A DNA stretch of 21,237 nucleotides from IMG/VR virus record IMGVR_UViG_3300043467_000316, positions 1 through 21,237 of that record, one strand, 5' to 3'. The first letter of the stretch is position 1. Each line of letters starts with the position of its first letter. Of this stretch, positions 5,973 through 13,565 are shown piece after piece. The position numbers and the translations under genes are program-made. This DNA is from a virus. The notes beneath the pieces are model-generated. The model made no database searches, was not told the DNA's origin, and was given only the letters and a program-made list of their open reading frames with translations.

Positions 5973-6539
5973 TTGAAGTCATATTCTGTTCGGCCAATTT
6001 TGTACGCGGATACAAAGCCTTTCATTTTGGATTTGCATTACGCTAAACGAATGCCGTCGGTGAGTTTTGCGTTTGGTTTATTTTTAACTGACGCGCTTGT
6101 TGGCGTGGTTACGTATGGGATGCCTGCGTCGCCGTGGCTTTGCAAAGGCATTTGTGGAAATGACAATCGACATTTGGTTCTTGAATTAAACAGGTTAGTG
6201 TTGACAAACAATATAAAAAACGAAGCATCTCTTTTGGTAGGGCGTTCCTTGGCCATGTTACCCACACCGCGTGTAATTGTTTCATACGCGGATACCGCGC
6301 AAGGCCACGTCGGGGTTGTGTACCAAGCGTGTAATTTTTTATTTACCGGCACCACAAAACCTCGAACAGACATGGCCGCAAAAGATGGCAAGCATAGCCG
6401 GCACCACTCTGGCGATAAAACAAACCGTGTCGCCCGTTCTGCAAAACATAGGTATGTAACTTTTATAGGTTCTAAAAAAGAAGCCGCCCCATTACGCGCC
6501 GCATTGCAATATCCAACATTAAAATACCCTAAAAAATGA
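5973..6539 (+). CDS. mom: Mom-like adenine modification protein (GNAT-type)
   Basis: A 188-residue protein resembling the Mom family of phage Mu, which converts DNA adenine to a carbamoylmethyl form and shields phage DNA from restriction. Family-type segments are HYAKRMPSVSFAFGLF (22-37), VGVVTYGMPASP (43-54), VLELNRLVL (69-77) and SYADTAQGHVGVVYQACNF (104-122), the last corresponding to a GNAT-like core. The C-terminal tail is basic, as expected for DNA contact. The start is a TTG at 5973, chosen because AAAGGAGA lies about eight bases upstream and the family's sequence starts there; longer in-frame starts at 5820, 5934 or 5943 add sequence that overlaps the previous gene or its hairpin. A TTG may limit expression of a potentially toxic enzyme. 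The stop overlaps the polymerase start as ATGA. Confidence 0.8.
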   Translation: MKSYSVRPILYADTKPFILDLHYAKRMPSVSFAFGLFLTDALVGVVTYGMPASPWLCKGICGNDNRHLVLELNRLVLTNNIKNEASLLVGRSLAMLPTPRVIVSYADTAQGHVGVVYQACNFLFTGTTKPRTDMAAKDGKHSRHHSGDKTNRVARSAKHRYVTFIGSKKEAAPLRAALQYPTLKYPKK

Positions 6540-8434
6540 CACTCTGGTTAGATTTTGAAACGCGCAGTATGTGCGACCTACGCTCTAAGGGCGTATACAA
6601 CTACGCTCAGGATGCCAGTACCGATGTGCTGTGCATGTCGTATGCGTTTGATGACGAAGACGTGGTGACGTGGATACCGTCTGAGCCATTCCCTGAGCGC
6701 GTGCGCAGTTACACCGGCCAGATTAGGGCGCACAACGCAGCGTTTGAGCGCTTGATTTTTTGGTACGTGTTGCAGATTGATTTTAAGTTAGAACAGTTTT
6801 ATTGCACTGCAACACAAGCCCGTGCCAACTGCGCGCCGGGCAGTTTGGAAGACGTTGGCCGCTTTGCTGGCGCGTCCATGAAAAAAGACCACAGAGGCGC
6901 GCAACTGATTCGCCTTATGTGTGTGCCGCCATTTAAAGACTCGCCTGAGCTTAGGCAAGAGATGATCAAGTATTGCGAGCAAGACGTGCGCGCCATGCGT
7001 GCGATCAGCAAGGGCATGCGTGACCTCAGCGATGAGGAGCTGCTGGACTATCACGTCAACGAGCAGATCAACGACCGTGGCGTGCTGGTGGACGTGCCGC
7101 TGTGCCACGCCGCAGTCAAGTACGCGTCAGACGAGTTAATTGAGATTGAAGAAATTGTCAAGGAAGTTACCGAGGGCGCTATCACCAGCGTTCGCAGCCC
7201 CCGCATGCGTGAGTGGGTCTGGGATCGCGTGGACGAGGAAGCGCGCAAGCTGATGCAAAAGGACGACAAGGTCAGCATTGACAAAACCGTAAGAGCCAAC
7301 CTTTTAAACTGTGATGGAGTACCACCCGATGTTCAAGAAGTTATCCAATGCGCAGACGACCTCTGGGCTTCGTCAGTCGCAAAATTCAGTCGACTTGCAG
7401 CTTTGGCAGATATTGAAGATGAGCGAGTCCGAGGAGCGTTTGTATTTGCAGGCGGTTCAGCAACAGGACGCGCATCGTCCTACGGCGCCCAAGTTCACAA
7501 CTTCACCCGCAAGTGCGCTGAAAAGCCCGACGACGTCAGGCAAGCTATGGTCAGAGGGCACGCAATCGTGCCTCGGTATGGAAAGCGCGTTACCGATGTT
7601 CTCAAAGGAATGCTCAGGCCCGCCATCATCCCCGCCGCAGGCAAGCACCTTGTGGTTGCCGACTGGGCGGCCATTGAAGCGCGGGTCAACCCGTGGCTCT
7701 CAGGACGAGGTGCCGATAAACTGGAACTATTCCGCAGTGGGGAAGACGTCTATAAAGTTAATGCAGCCGCGACGTTCAACATTCGCGTCGATGACGTCAC
7801 CAAAGACCAGCGCCAGATCGGTAAGGTTCAAGAACTTGCCTGTGGATTTGCTGGCGGCGTGGGCGCTTTTGCTGCTATGGGTCGGGCTTATGGGATCAGT
7901 CTTCCTGAGCCGGTTGCCAAACGCATGGTTGATGGCTGGCGCCGTGCTAATCCTTGGAGCGTACCTTATTGGTCGGCGCTTGAGGACGCATACACCCGAG
8001 CAATGCGAAACAAAGGGCGCGAGTTCAAAGCCGGCCTTATAACATATTTATACGATGGCCTGCACCTGTGGTATGCCCTACCCTCTGGCCGCATTTTGTG
8101 CTACCCCTATGCCAAACTGGAATCAGAGGGCGTCAGTTATGCCAAAGCGGCATGGAAGCCAGCGCAAGATGCAAAAGAATGGCCACGCGCCCGTCTATGG
8201 AAAGGCTTGGCATGTGAAAATGTAACGCAGGCAGTGGCCAACGACTTGCTTCGCCACGCCCTGCGCCAACTCGATGACGTTGTGCTGCATGTGCATGATG
8301 AAATCGTATTAGAGACGGCGAACCCCAACGCCGCAGAAGAATTAAAACGTGTGATGTGTACAGCGCCAGCGTGGGCCGATGGACTACCGCTCAACGCTGA
8401 AGTAGAAACTATGACCCGCTACGGAAAGGGCTGA
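6536..8434 (+). CDS. Family A DNA polymerase with 3'-5' exonuclease
   Basis: A 632-residue replicative polymerase, compact like phage PolA enzymes and lacking the 5' nuclease domain. Exonuclease motifs are intact: D6-F-E8 (Exo I), HNAAFE at 66-71 (Exo II) and Y146-CEQ-D150 (Exo III). Polymerase motifs follow: GRASSYGAQVHNF (311-323), motif A VVADWAAIEAR with D376 and E381, motif B DQRQIGKVQELACGF with R426 and K430, and motif C VHDE (586-589). The phenylalanine at about 438 replaces the motif-B tyrosine, as in some PolA enzymes. The start overlaps the Mom-like stop (ATGA), and an HNH gene begins one base after its stop. It should act with the downstream primase-helicase at the fork. Confidence 0.95.
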   Translation: MTLWLDFETRSMCDLRSKGVYNYAQDASTDVLCMSYAFDDEDVVTWIPSEPFPERVRSYTGQIRAHNAAFERLIFWYVLQIDFKLEQFYCTATQARANCAPGSLEDVGRFAGASMKKDHRGAQLIRLMCVPPFKDSPELRQEMIKYCEQDVRAMRAISKGMRDLSDEELLDYHVNEQINDRGVLVDVPLCHAAVKYASDELIEIEEIVKEVTEGAITSVRSPRMREWVWDRVDEEARKLMQKDDKVSIDKTVRANLLNCDGVPPDVQEVIQCADDLWASSVAKFSRLAALADIEDERVRGAFVFAGGSATGRASSYGAQVHNFTRKCAEKPDDVRQAMVRGHAIVPRYGKRVTDVLKGMLRPAIIPAAGKHLVVADWAAIEARVNPWLSGRGADKLELFRSGEDVYKVNAAATFNIRVDDVTKDQRQIGKVQELACGFAGGVGAFAAMGRAYGISLPEPVAKRMVDGWRRANPWSVPYWSALEDAYTRAMRNKGREFKAGLITYLYDGLHLWYALPSGRILCYPYAKLESEGVSYAKAAWKPAQDAKEWPRARLWKGLACENVTQAVANDLLRHALRQLDDVVLHVHDEIVLETANPNAAEELKRVMCTAPAWADGLPLNAEVETMTRYGKG

Positions 8435-8435
8435 C

Positions 8436-8819
8436 ATGACAGAACAATGGCGCGCAGTGCCAAATTTTGAAACGTATTACGAAGTTAGCGATCACGGAAA
8501 CGTGCGCTCGTTGCCCCGTCAGGTGCCGTATGGCCGACACAAAGGGGCGACGTATGTTGGCCGTGATTTAAAGCAGTTTGTAACAAACGATTATTTGAGC
8601 GTAAAACTGGCAAGAGGCGGCGTTACAAAAACAACGTATGTGCATGCGCTTGTATTGCAGGCGTTTGTGGGTGAGCGCCCAGTTACAGAGGATCGCGGTG
8701 AGATACGTCACCTTGATGGCGACAGAACAAACAACACGCTTTCCAACTTGCTTTATGGGACTGTGGTGGAAAACGGCGCAGACAGAGTTAAACATAACAA
8801 AATGAAGGCAACAGTATGA
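8436..8819 (+). CDS. HNH homing endonuclease with NUMOD4 domain
   Basis: A 127-residue protein starting with a NUMOD4-like segment (EQWRAVPNFETYYEVSDHG, about residues 3-21), which helps target DNA. An HNH-type catalytic segment follows (EIRHLDGDRTNNTLSNLLYG, about residues 90-109, with H93, D95 and the NN pair). Such proteins nick or cut a specific site and spread into phages lacking them. It sits exactly between polymerase and primase-helicase genes: one base after the polymerase stop, and its own stop overlaps the next ATG as ATGA. No intron or intein disrupts the neighbours, so it is free-standing. It has no strong RBS of its own and probably relies on coupling. Base composition is lower in GC than the primase-helicase gene. 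Confidence 0.88.
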   Translation: MTEQWRAVPNFETYYEVSDHGNVRSLPRQVPYGRHKGATYVGRDLKQFVTNDYLSVKLARGGVTKTTYVHALVLQAFVGERPVTEDRGEIRHLDGDRTNNTLSNLLYGTVVENGADRVKHNKMKATV

Positions 8820-11104
8820 ACTTTCTTGATTTTTTAATTTCTTTGGCCCCCGAGGGCGAGACTGCGCTGATCGTGCGTCAGAAGCCCATTGGCAAAGAAC
8901 TGCAATTCCATGCTGACGGCGCGATCAAATGCACATGGCCGGCTATGTTGCCTACCGCACGCATCAAAGACGACTGGGCAATCTACGGCAACACGGCCAG
9001 CTTTATCATTGACCGCTTTAAAGATGGCCACGTCTCCGCGTCTGCGATTAACTGTGAGTATGTGCTTGTCATGGTGTTGGATGACGTGGGCACAAAGGCG
9101 GCCATTCCACCACTTGAGCCGACTTGGAAAATTGAGACGTCTGAAGGGTCATTTCAGTGGGGCTATGCCTTCTCAGACCAGCCCACCAAAGCCGACTTTA
9201 GCGCGGCCATCAAAGCCATCGCCGACGCAGGCTACACCGACAAGGGCGCAATCAACGCCGTGCGCAATTTCCGCTTGCCTGGTTCAATCAATCTGAAACC
9301 CGACCGCAACAACTTCGCCGCCAAGTTGGTGGAGTTTCACCCCTCGCGTGACTTTACCCTTGACCAAATTTGTGACGCGCTTGGCGTCGTCCCCGCGCCC
9401 GCTGACTCTGTTGGATTTAAGCCTATCCGCTTGTCAGACGACGGCGCCGACGATGTGATGGCGTGGCTTAGTGGTCAAGGTCTGTTGCTGTCAAAACCCA
9501 ATCAAGAGGGCTGGGCTGGCGTGATCTGCCCCAACTCAGCCGAGCATACCGACGGCAACCCTGAAGGCCGTTACATGCCCGCCAACCGCGCCTACTGCTG
9601 CCTGCACAGCCACTGCGTCGAGTTTGGCTCATCGCTGTTTTTGCAGTGGGTGTCAGATAACGGCGGCCCCAAGCACGCCCCTGGCTTACGTGATGAGCTA
9701 CTGACCTTGGCCATGGATCAGGCGCTGTCCAAAATTAAGCCAACCGAGGCGTTCCCTGACGCGGCGGCGGCCATCATCGCCGAGGTCGAGCGCAAAGAAC
9801 TGGGCCGCGTTCAAAAGGCGCAGTGGTATGAGCGCTTCGCCTACATTCAAGACGATGAGTCTTATTTTGACATGCAAGACCGCCGCGAAGTTTCCCGGTC
9901 GACTTTCAACGCGTTGTATCGTCACATATCTTGCAATTCGATCCATGGCAAGCGCCCCAAGGTCGAGGCGTCAATTTGCTTTGATGAGAACCGCCAGGAA
10001 TGCGGCGCCAAAGCGCTTGTGGGGATCACTTACGCCGCCGGCGAGTCGGTCATTGTGGCCCGCGACGGTGACCTCTACGGCAACCGCTGGCGCGACGCCC
10101 GCCCCCCAGTGGCCGCCGGTGATGTGAGGCCGTGGATGGATCACTGCAAAACCCTTGTGCCTGACCAGCGCGAGCTTGACCACGTCTTAAACGTGATGGC
10201 CTTTAAACTTCAGCACCCGAACGTCAAGATCAATCATGCCGTGCTTCATGGTGGTGACCAAGGCTCAGGCAAGGACACCATGTGGGCGCCGTTCATTTGG
10301 GCCGTGTGTGGCCCCCACCTTAAGAACCGTGGCCTGCTGGACAATGACACCATGTCGTCGCAGTTTGGTTATGCCCTTGAATCTGAAATTTTAATTTTGA
10401 ATGAGTTGAAAGAGCCCGACGCGAAGGAAAGGAGAGCATTAGCAAATAAACTAAAGCCCATCATCGCCGCGCCCCCTGAGATGCTGACCGTCAACCGTAA
10501 GGGCCTGCACCCTTACCAAATGGCGAACCGCGTGTTTGTGCTGGCCTTTTCCAACGACCCCGTGCCCATCTCGCTAGATTCCCAAGACCGCCGCTGGATG
10601 TGCATTTGGTCGCACGCCCCCCGCATGACCACCGACGCCGCCGCCCGTATGTGGGCATGGTACAAAGCCGGCGGGTTTGCGGCCGTGGGCGCCTGGCTGA
10701 TGGCCCGCGACGTCTCCGCGTTTAACCCCGGCGCTGCGCCCATGATGACAGAATTCAAATTGAACTTGGTCGAACATGGCATGAGCATGGCCGAATCGTA
10801 CTTGGTGGAACTGATGCGCGGGCGCCTGGGTGAATTTTCAAAAGGCGTCGTGGCGTCCCCCTTCCATGCACTGTGTGACCGCGTGGCTGGCGCTGCGCCC
10901 GCCGGCGTGAAAGTCCCGCAGCCCGCCCTTCTGCACGCGCTCAAAGAAGCCGGCTGGGTGGATCTCGGGCGCGTGGCGTCCGGTGACTTCCAAAGCAAAA
11001 AACACATGTTTTGCGCGCCCGAGATGGCCAGCCGGCCAAAGTCAGAGCTGCGCCGCATGGTCGAAGATATACCGGCGCCCTTGGCCGTGCGCTTGGTGAA
11101 GTGA
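8816..11104 (+). CDS. Primase-helicase (RepB-like primase N-terminus, DUF5906 helicase)
   Basis: A 762-residue two-part replication protein. The N-terminal part carries a RepB-like primase pattern: D89-D90-VGTK, ETSEGSFQWGY (107-117) and RLPGSINLK (153-161). A cysteine/histidine cluster (ICPNSAEH and CCLHSHC, about residues 238-262) may bind zinc. The C-terminal part is a superfamily 3-like helicase of the DUF5906 type: Walker A GGDQGSGKDT (479-488), a downstream ILNELKEP segment, and DRRW near residue 592, the usual sensor/arginine-finger region. It would prime and unwind DNA for the PolA enzyme. The ATG overlaps the HNH stop. Codon use is strongly C/G-ending, unlike the tail-fibre gene. Confidence 0.88.
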   Translation: MNFLDFLISLAPEGETALIVRQKPIGKELQFHADGAIKCTWPAMLPTARIKDDWAIYGNTASFIIDRFKDGHVSASAINCEYVLVMVLDDVGTKAAIPPLEPTWKIETSEGSFQWGYAFSDQPTKADFSAAIKAIADAGYTDKGAINAVRNFRLPGSINLKPDRNNFAAKLVEFHPSRDFTLDQICDALGVVPAPADSVGFKPIRLSDDGADDVMAWLSGQGLLLSKPNQEGWAGVICPNSAEHTDGNPEGRYMPANRAYCCLHSHCVEFGSSLFLQWVSDNGGPKHAPGLRDELLTLAMDQALSKIKPTEAFPDAAAAIIAEVERKELGRVQKAQWYERFAYIQDDESYFDMQDRREVSRSTFNALYRHISCNSIHGKRPKVEASICFDENRQECGAKALVGITYAAGESVIVARDGDLYGNRWRDARPPVAAGDVRPWMDHCKTLVPDQRELDHVLNVMAFKLQHPNVKINHAVLHGGDQGSGKDTMWAPFIWAVCGPHLKNRGLLDNDTMSSQFGYALESEILILNELKEPDAKERRALANKLKPIIAAPPEMLTVNRKGLHPYQMANRVFVLAFSNDPVPISLDSQDRRWMCIWSHAPRMTTDAAARMWAWYKAGGFAAVGAWLMARDVSAFNPGAAPMMTEFKLNLVEHGMSMAESYLVELMRGRLGEFSKGVVASPFHALCDRVAGAAPAGVKVPQPALLHALKEAGWVDLGRVASGDFQSKKHMFCAPEMASRPKSELRRMVEDIPAPLAVRLVK

Positions 11105-11137
11105 CAATGCCACCGCCTACGGCGTCGACATAAAAAA

Positions 11138-11161
11138 AAGGCCCCTATCGCTAGGGGCCTT
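11138..11161 (-). terminator. Intrinsic terminator of the leftward early operon
   Basis: AAGGCCCCTA (11138-11147) and TAGGGGCCTT (11152-11161) form a perfect 10-bp stem with a TCGC loop. Read leftward, the stem is followed by an uninterrupted run of seven to eight T (11139-11132), the classic Rho-independent signature. It lies six bases beyond the stop of the last leftward gene (11167). In the rightward direction only a weak TTAACTT follows, so it could still reduce read-through from the primase-helicase. Confidence 0.9.
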
Positions 11162-11166
11162 AACTT

Positions 11167-11226
11167 CTATAAATCAAGAAGGATGGCAATCAACGCTGCC
11201 AGTATAAGCGCAAATAATAGGGCCAT
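11167..11226 (-). CDS. 19-aa hydrophobic membrane micropeptide
   Basis: The frame begins at an ATG that shares one base with the stop of the upstream gene (TGATG) and ends at TAG just before the terminator. It encodes only 19 residues, almost all hydrophobic (FALILAALIAILL), which is enough for one short transmembrane helix. Its exact fit between a coupled start and the terminator argues that it is real. Micropeptides of this kind in phage early regions may alter host membranes or block superinfection, but nothing here fixes a role. It could also be a translated remnant. Confidence 0.45.
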   Translation of the reverse strand: MALLFALILAALIAILLDL

Positions 11227-11441
11227 CAATAGGCGCTCCGCATCGCTTCCATGGCGCCGCTTTGCATAAGCCGGCGCGCGTCCGGGCCTTCGGCCAGGGC
11301 CATCTTGTATTCATGCTCCGATACCTGGCCGCGCTCGTATCTAAACCCAAGATCGACGTAATAATGATCCGCATACGTGAGCGGCGCCCATGGCGCGATG
11401 ATCTCGCGCATCAGTGGGTGTAGATTATCCTTCGTTTTCAT
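11226..11441 (-). CDS. Hypothetical small protein, early operon
   Basis: A 71-residue protein, rich in tyrosine and charged residues (YADHYYVDLGFRYERGQ, about residues 23-39). The ATG at 11441 has a GGAGAGG box about six bases upstream and overlaps the end of the preceding gene by 17 bases. The stop is shared with the next micropeptide as TGATG. There are no cysteines and no membrane segment. I recognise no family. Base composition is rich in GCGC and GGCGCC, like the rest of this operon. Confidence 0.7.
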   Translation of the reverse strand: MKTKDNLHPLMREIIAPWAPLTYADHYYVDLGFRYERGQVSEHEYKMALAEGPDARRLMQSGAMEAMRSAY

Positions 11442-11751
11442 ATAGATCCTCTCCGGTGTATGTGGCCGCTGGGGCCGTGTTTAAATTCTCATAAAAGCCG
11501 GTCAACGTGTTTTCGCTGCCGTACGGCGCGCCCTTACCCTGGTGACCTCGGCCACTGTTTAAACCGTAGTACATGGCCACATAATCGGCCGTGCTCATGT
11601 CGACCCAATAGTTCGGAAAATAACGGCGCTCCGGACCCTTACTTTTTACGGTCCTATGCTTGCCGGTGCATTTGGCGTGCTCATTCATTACCGCGCCGGC
11701 GTGGTCATCGTTGACAATATAGATTGTCCGGCCTAATCTCATTTTTAACAT
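11425..11751 (-). CDS. Hypothetical protein, early operon
   Basis: A 108-residue protein with a basic middle (CTGKHRTVKSKGPERRYFP) and a tyrosine-rich C-terminal half (VAMYYGLNSGRGHQGKGAPY). A glycine-rich, partly disordered part follows about residue 60. The ATG at 11751 overlaps the stop of the upstream 49-aa gene by seven bases. It has no obvious RBS of its own and may depend on translation of its neighbour. An alternative start is the ATG three codons downstream. No family is recognised; it is likely expressed early from the leftward promoter. Confidence 0.65.
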   Translation of the reverse strand: MLKMRLGRTIYIVNDDHAGAVMNEHAKCTGKHRTVKSKGPERRYFPNYWVDMSTADYVAMYYGLNSGRGHQGKGAPYGSENTLTGFYENLNTAPAATYTGEDLYENEG

Positions 11752-11894
11752 GTGGCCACCTTATCCAGCGCTTCGCGCGCCCGGTCTAATGCAATTTGAA
11801 AATTGTCGGCGCGCGCGTTGTCCGGTAGATCCGGCGCGATTAGATCCGAATAGAAAATAAGCGCTTGCAGCGCGTTCATTAGGTCTTCGCTCAT
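11745..11894 (-). CDS. 49-aa helical hypothetical protein
   Basis: A short acidic, helical protein: LMNALQALIFYSDL near the start and FQIALDRAREALDKV near the end, separated by a proline-containing turn, suggesting a two-helix hairpin. The ATG at 11894 has an AAAGG box six bases upstream. The stop overlaps the next start by seven bases. No family is recognised. The frame is open, well placed and in phase with the operon's coupled style, which supports it being a gene despite its length. Confidence 0.6.
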   Translation of the reverse strand: MSEDLMNALQALIFYSDLIAPDLPDNARADNFQIALDRAREALDKVATC

Positions 11895-11967
11895 AGTTTA
11901 CCTTTAGGTTATAGCGCGCACCAGCGCGCGCCCCTATACGGCCACCAGGGCCGCATAAAGTCGCGTG

Positions 11968-12198
11968 CTAGATAGTGCAGCAGCCGCAGCACGGCGCATC
12001 AATACACCGGCCGCGCGGGTTTCGGTAGAACGTACTAGGGCCGTTGTCACCGTAGAAAACGACGCGGGAGTCGCCGGGTTCATCTAGCCAAGCGCGGCGC
12101 GTTATAGTGTCAAATTTGATATCGTCGCCCGGGTTTATCCTGGCGCCGCTCCGGCTGCAGTGGCCGGGGTATTTTGCGCGCATGCTTTTAATTGTCAT
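11968..12198 (-). CDS. Hypothetical small Cys-containing phage protein
   Basis: A 76-residue protein. Its first half, KYPGHCSRSGARINPGDDIK (about residues 9-28), matches a widespread phage pattern in which a small metal-binding or beta-rich knuckle precedes a GD/GE turn. Usually a second cysteine sits in the first knuckle; here the motif reads C-S-R-S, so classical zinc binding there is doubtful. The C-terminus is cysteine-rich (APCCGCC), which could hold a metal or be a redox site. The ATG overlaps the stop of the HTH gene as ATGA. The role is unknown. Confidence 0.65.
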   Translation of the reverse strand: MTIKSMRAKYPGHCSRSGARINPGDDIKFDTITRRAWLDEPGDSRVVFYGDNGPSTFYRNPRGRCIDAPCCGCCTI

Positions 12199-12356
12199 TT
12201 GGCGCCCTCTTCTAATAGAATTTTCTTAAGAAAAGGGATTGCATAACCCGTCAAATTTGACAATTCCTTAAGGGTTAAATTAGGGTTTTGATCATATATG
12301 CGCTTTATATCGTCATATGACAAGCCGGTGATTGATCGTTTTAATGTATAGCTCAT
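12195..12356 (-). CDS. 53-aa putative helix-turn-helix protein
   Basis: A short protein whose core (LTLKELSNLTGYAIPFLKKI, about residues 29-48) reads as a helix-turn-helix: a first helix ending in leucine, a GY turn and an amphipathic recognition helix. The N-terminal half is basic. The ATG at 12356 is chosen over a long in-frame upstream extension because an AAAGGGGCACAAA leader immediately precedes it and the extension would overlap the neighbouring gene. It could be a small regulator acting on the early promoter or the repeat array, but no target is shown by sequence. The stop overlaps the next gene as ATGA. Confidence 0.6.
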   Translation of the reverse strand: MSYTLKRSITGLSYDDIKRIYDQNPNLTLKELSNLTGYAIPFLKKILLEEGAK

Positions 12357-12367
12357 TTTGTGCCCCT

Positions 12368-13126
12368 TTATGCTGTTGCTGTAATTGATATAACGCGGCG
12401 CTGGTGGCCGCTGGCGTGATCTGCAATCACAATGTCGCGCGCTTGCTTGCTGGTGCCGGCGCATAATAAACAGCTGGCGCATGTCGCGCGCTTGCCACCT
12501 TCGGCGCTGGCCGGGCACGTCGTCTCGCCGGCTTGCTTGTCAATGCCGACCGATACCCTAAAAACCCGCATGCCTAATAAATTGGCATGCGCCGCGTCGT
12601 CGATAGAATCGGCGCTGGCCATTAAAAGCGGCGCCCAGGCGGCGTGATCAAAATTTGGGTTTTTCCATGCATGCGAATAACCCGAATGACCGGCCACATG
12701 TTGCACCAGCGCGCGCCAGTATTCGACCGGCGCAGCGAACGGGTCGCCGTACGTGCCGATCCTTAAAAGTAAACCAGCGATCGCGCGCGCTATAGTGGCC
12801 GCGTCGGCGCGCTCATACCGGCCGCGCTTATATGCTTCGTAAACCGACCGGACCGACCGGCCGACGTTGACATAGCACGGCGGTTTTCCGGTTTTTTTGG
12901 CCAAAATCGGCCGGTGTTCACAGTCGCCGCAGATTGACGCGTCGTCGCCGGTGCTCAGCGCTTCGGTCGGCGCGATATCGGACCGGATAATAAATGTCTG
13001 AACCATAGCGCCGGTTTTCGCGTTGTCGGACCCGTCGATTTTATTGACAATCACGACAATGGGCGCGCCGTCGATCATTGAAGGGCCTTCGTACAAAATA
13101 TATCCCAAGGGTTTTGTTGTTTTCAT
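12368..13126 (-). CDS. Conserved cysteine-rich phage protein of unknown function
   Basis: A 252-residue protein, the largest in this operon. It begins GYILYEGPSMIDGAPIVVI and continues with CGDCEHR (C66, C69, H71) and a CYVNVGRSVRSVYEAYKRG segment. It ends with a second cysteine cluster (CPASAEGGKRATCASCLLC). I recognise this start and the CGDC-then-CYVN pattern from other phage genomes, where it remains uncharacterised. Two metal knuckles at opposite ends suggest zinc-dependent folding. There is no nuclease or ATPase motif. The ATG at 13126 follows GGGGCCGGCC, a weak RBS. Base composition is rich in GCGC and CCGGCC like its neighbours. Function unknown. Confidence 0.7.
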   Translation of the reverse strand: MKTTKPLGYILYEGPSMIDGAPIVVIVNKIDGSDNAKTGAMVQTFIIRSDIAPTEALSTGDDASICGDCEHRPILAKKTGKPPCYVNVGRSVRSVYEAYKRGRYERADAATIARAIAGLLLRIGTYGDPFAAPVEYWRALVQHVAGHSGYSHAWKNPNFDHAAWAPLLMASADSIDDAAHANLLGMRVFRVSVGIDKQAGETTCPASAEGGKRATCASCLLCAGTSKQARDIVIADHASGHQRRVISITATA

Positions 13127-13136
13127 GGCCGGCCCC

Positions 13137-13232
13137 TTATTTGGTTAAAACGTCAAAATAAGCCAGGGCGCCGATAAGCAGCGCGCCAGCGATAATGGCC
13201 ACGGCCAGTAGATCTAATAATGCTTTTTTCAT
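13137..13232 (-). CDS. 31-aa single-TM micropeptide
   Basis: A short frame with a lysine-containing start (MKK), one hydrophobic helix (LLAVAIIAGALLIGALAYF, about residues 8-26) and a short polar tail, suggesting an inner-membrane peptide with N-in, C-out topology. An AAAGGC box lies about nine bases upstream of its ATG. It fits neatly between the 90-aa and 252-aa genes. There is no toxin or holin signature beyond the single helix. Possible roles are membrane modification or superinfection exclusion; this is inference only. Confidence 0.55.
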   Translation of the reverse strand: MKKALLDLLAVAIIAGALLIGALAYFDVLTK

Positions 13233-13254
13233 GTTGTTTTGCCTTTAGTTAAAA

Positions 13255-13527
13255 TTAAATTGAAGCGGCCGCGTCGCGCAGCTGCGCCAGCATAGAACGG
13301 TCAACGGCGCCGATATATTCGTTTTTATCGTACGACTCCATAATTTTGCGCTGGGTGAAATAACCTAAAGCCAACACGTCGTCACACGTTAACGCGCCAG
13401 CGCTTATGACACCGTCAATTTGACGGTCAAAATCGACAAATACAATGTTGCCGTTATCTAGCAAGCTGGCCGCGATTCGCTGGCCGTTAACCGTATATTC
13501 GCGGCCGGTGTTAAATGTCAAAATCAT
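13255..13527 (-). CDS. Hypothetical protein, early operon
   Basis: A 90-residue acidic protein. The first half is probably beta-rich (MILTFNTGREYTVNGQRI, then NIVFVDFDRQIDGVI) and the second half helical (VLALGYFTQRKIM and SMLAQLRDAAASI). The opening motif resembles small phage proteins that begin with ITFxNGRxY and GQRI. The ATG at 13527 has an AAAGGC box and a leader, AAACGAAAGGCACAAA, nearly identical to that of the next gene. There is no membrane segment or cysteine. Function unknown. Confidence 0.75.
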   Translation of the reverse strand: MILTFNTGREYTVNGQRIAASLLDNGNIVFVDFDRQIDGVISAGALTCDDVLALGYFTQRKIMESYDKNEYIGAVDRSMLAQLRDAAASI

Positions 13528-13546
13528 TTTGTGCCTTTCGTTTATT

Positions 13547-13565
13547 GGCCGGCTTTGCGCCGGCC
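13547..13565 (-). other. GC-rich hairpin between early genes
   Basis: GGCCGGC (13547-13553) and GCCGGCC (13559-13565) form a perfect 7-bp GC stem with a TTTGC loop in the gap between the 57-aa and 90-aa leftward genes. Read leftward, it is followed by AATAAACG rather than a T-run, so it is not a standard terminator. It may stabilise or pause the transcript just upstream of the AAAGGC RBS of the 90-aa gene. Confidence 0.5.

Noticed and set aside
7311-8042. A 243-aa open frame on the plus strand inside the polymerase gene
   Set aside because: It is a shifted frame within a fully conserved polymerase that has all motifs; it has no RBS and no recognisable domain.
10513-11058. A 181-aa leftward frame inside the primase-helicase gene
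   Set aside because: Antisense shadow of a high-GC gene; no RBS and no family features.
11909-11956. A 15-aa leftward frame, tryptophan-rich, between the 76-aa and 49-aa genes
   Set aside because: Too short to support by itself and no clear RBS or coupling.
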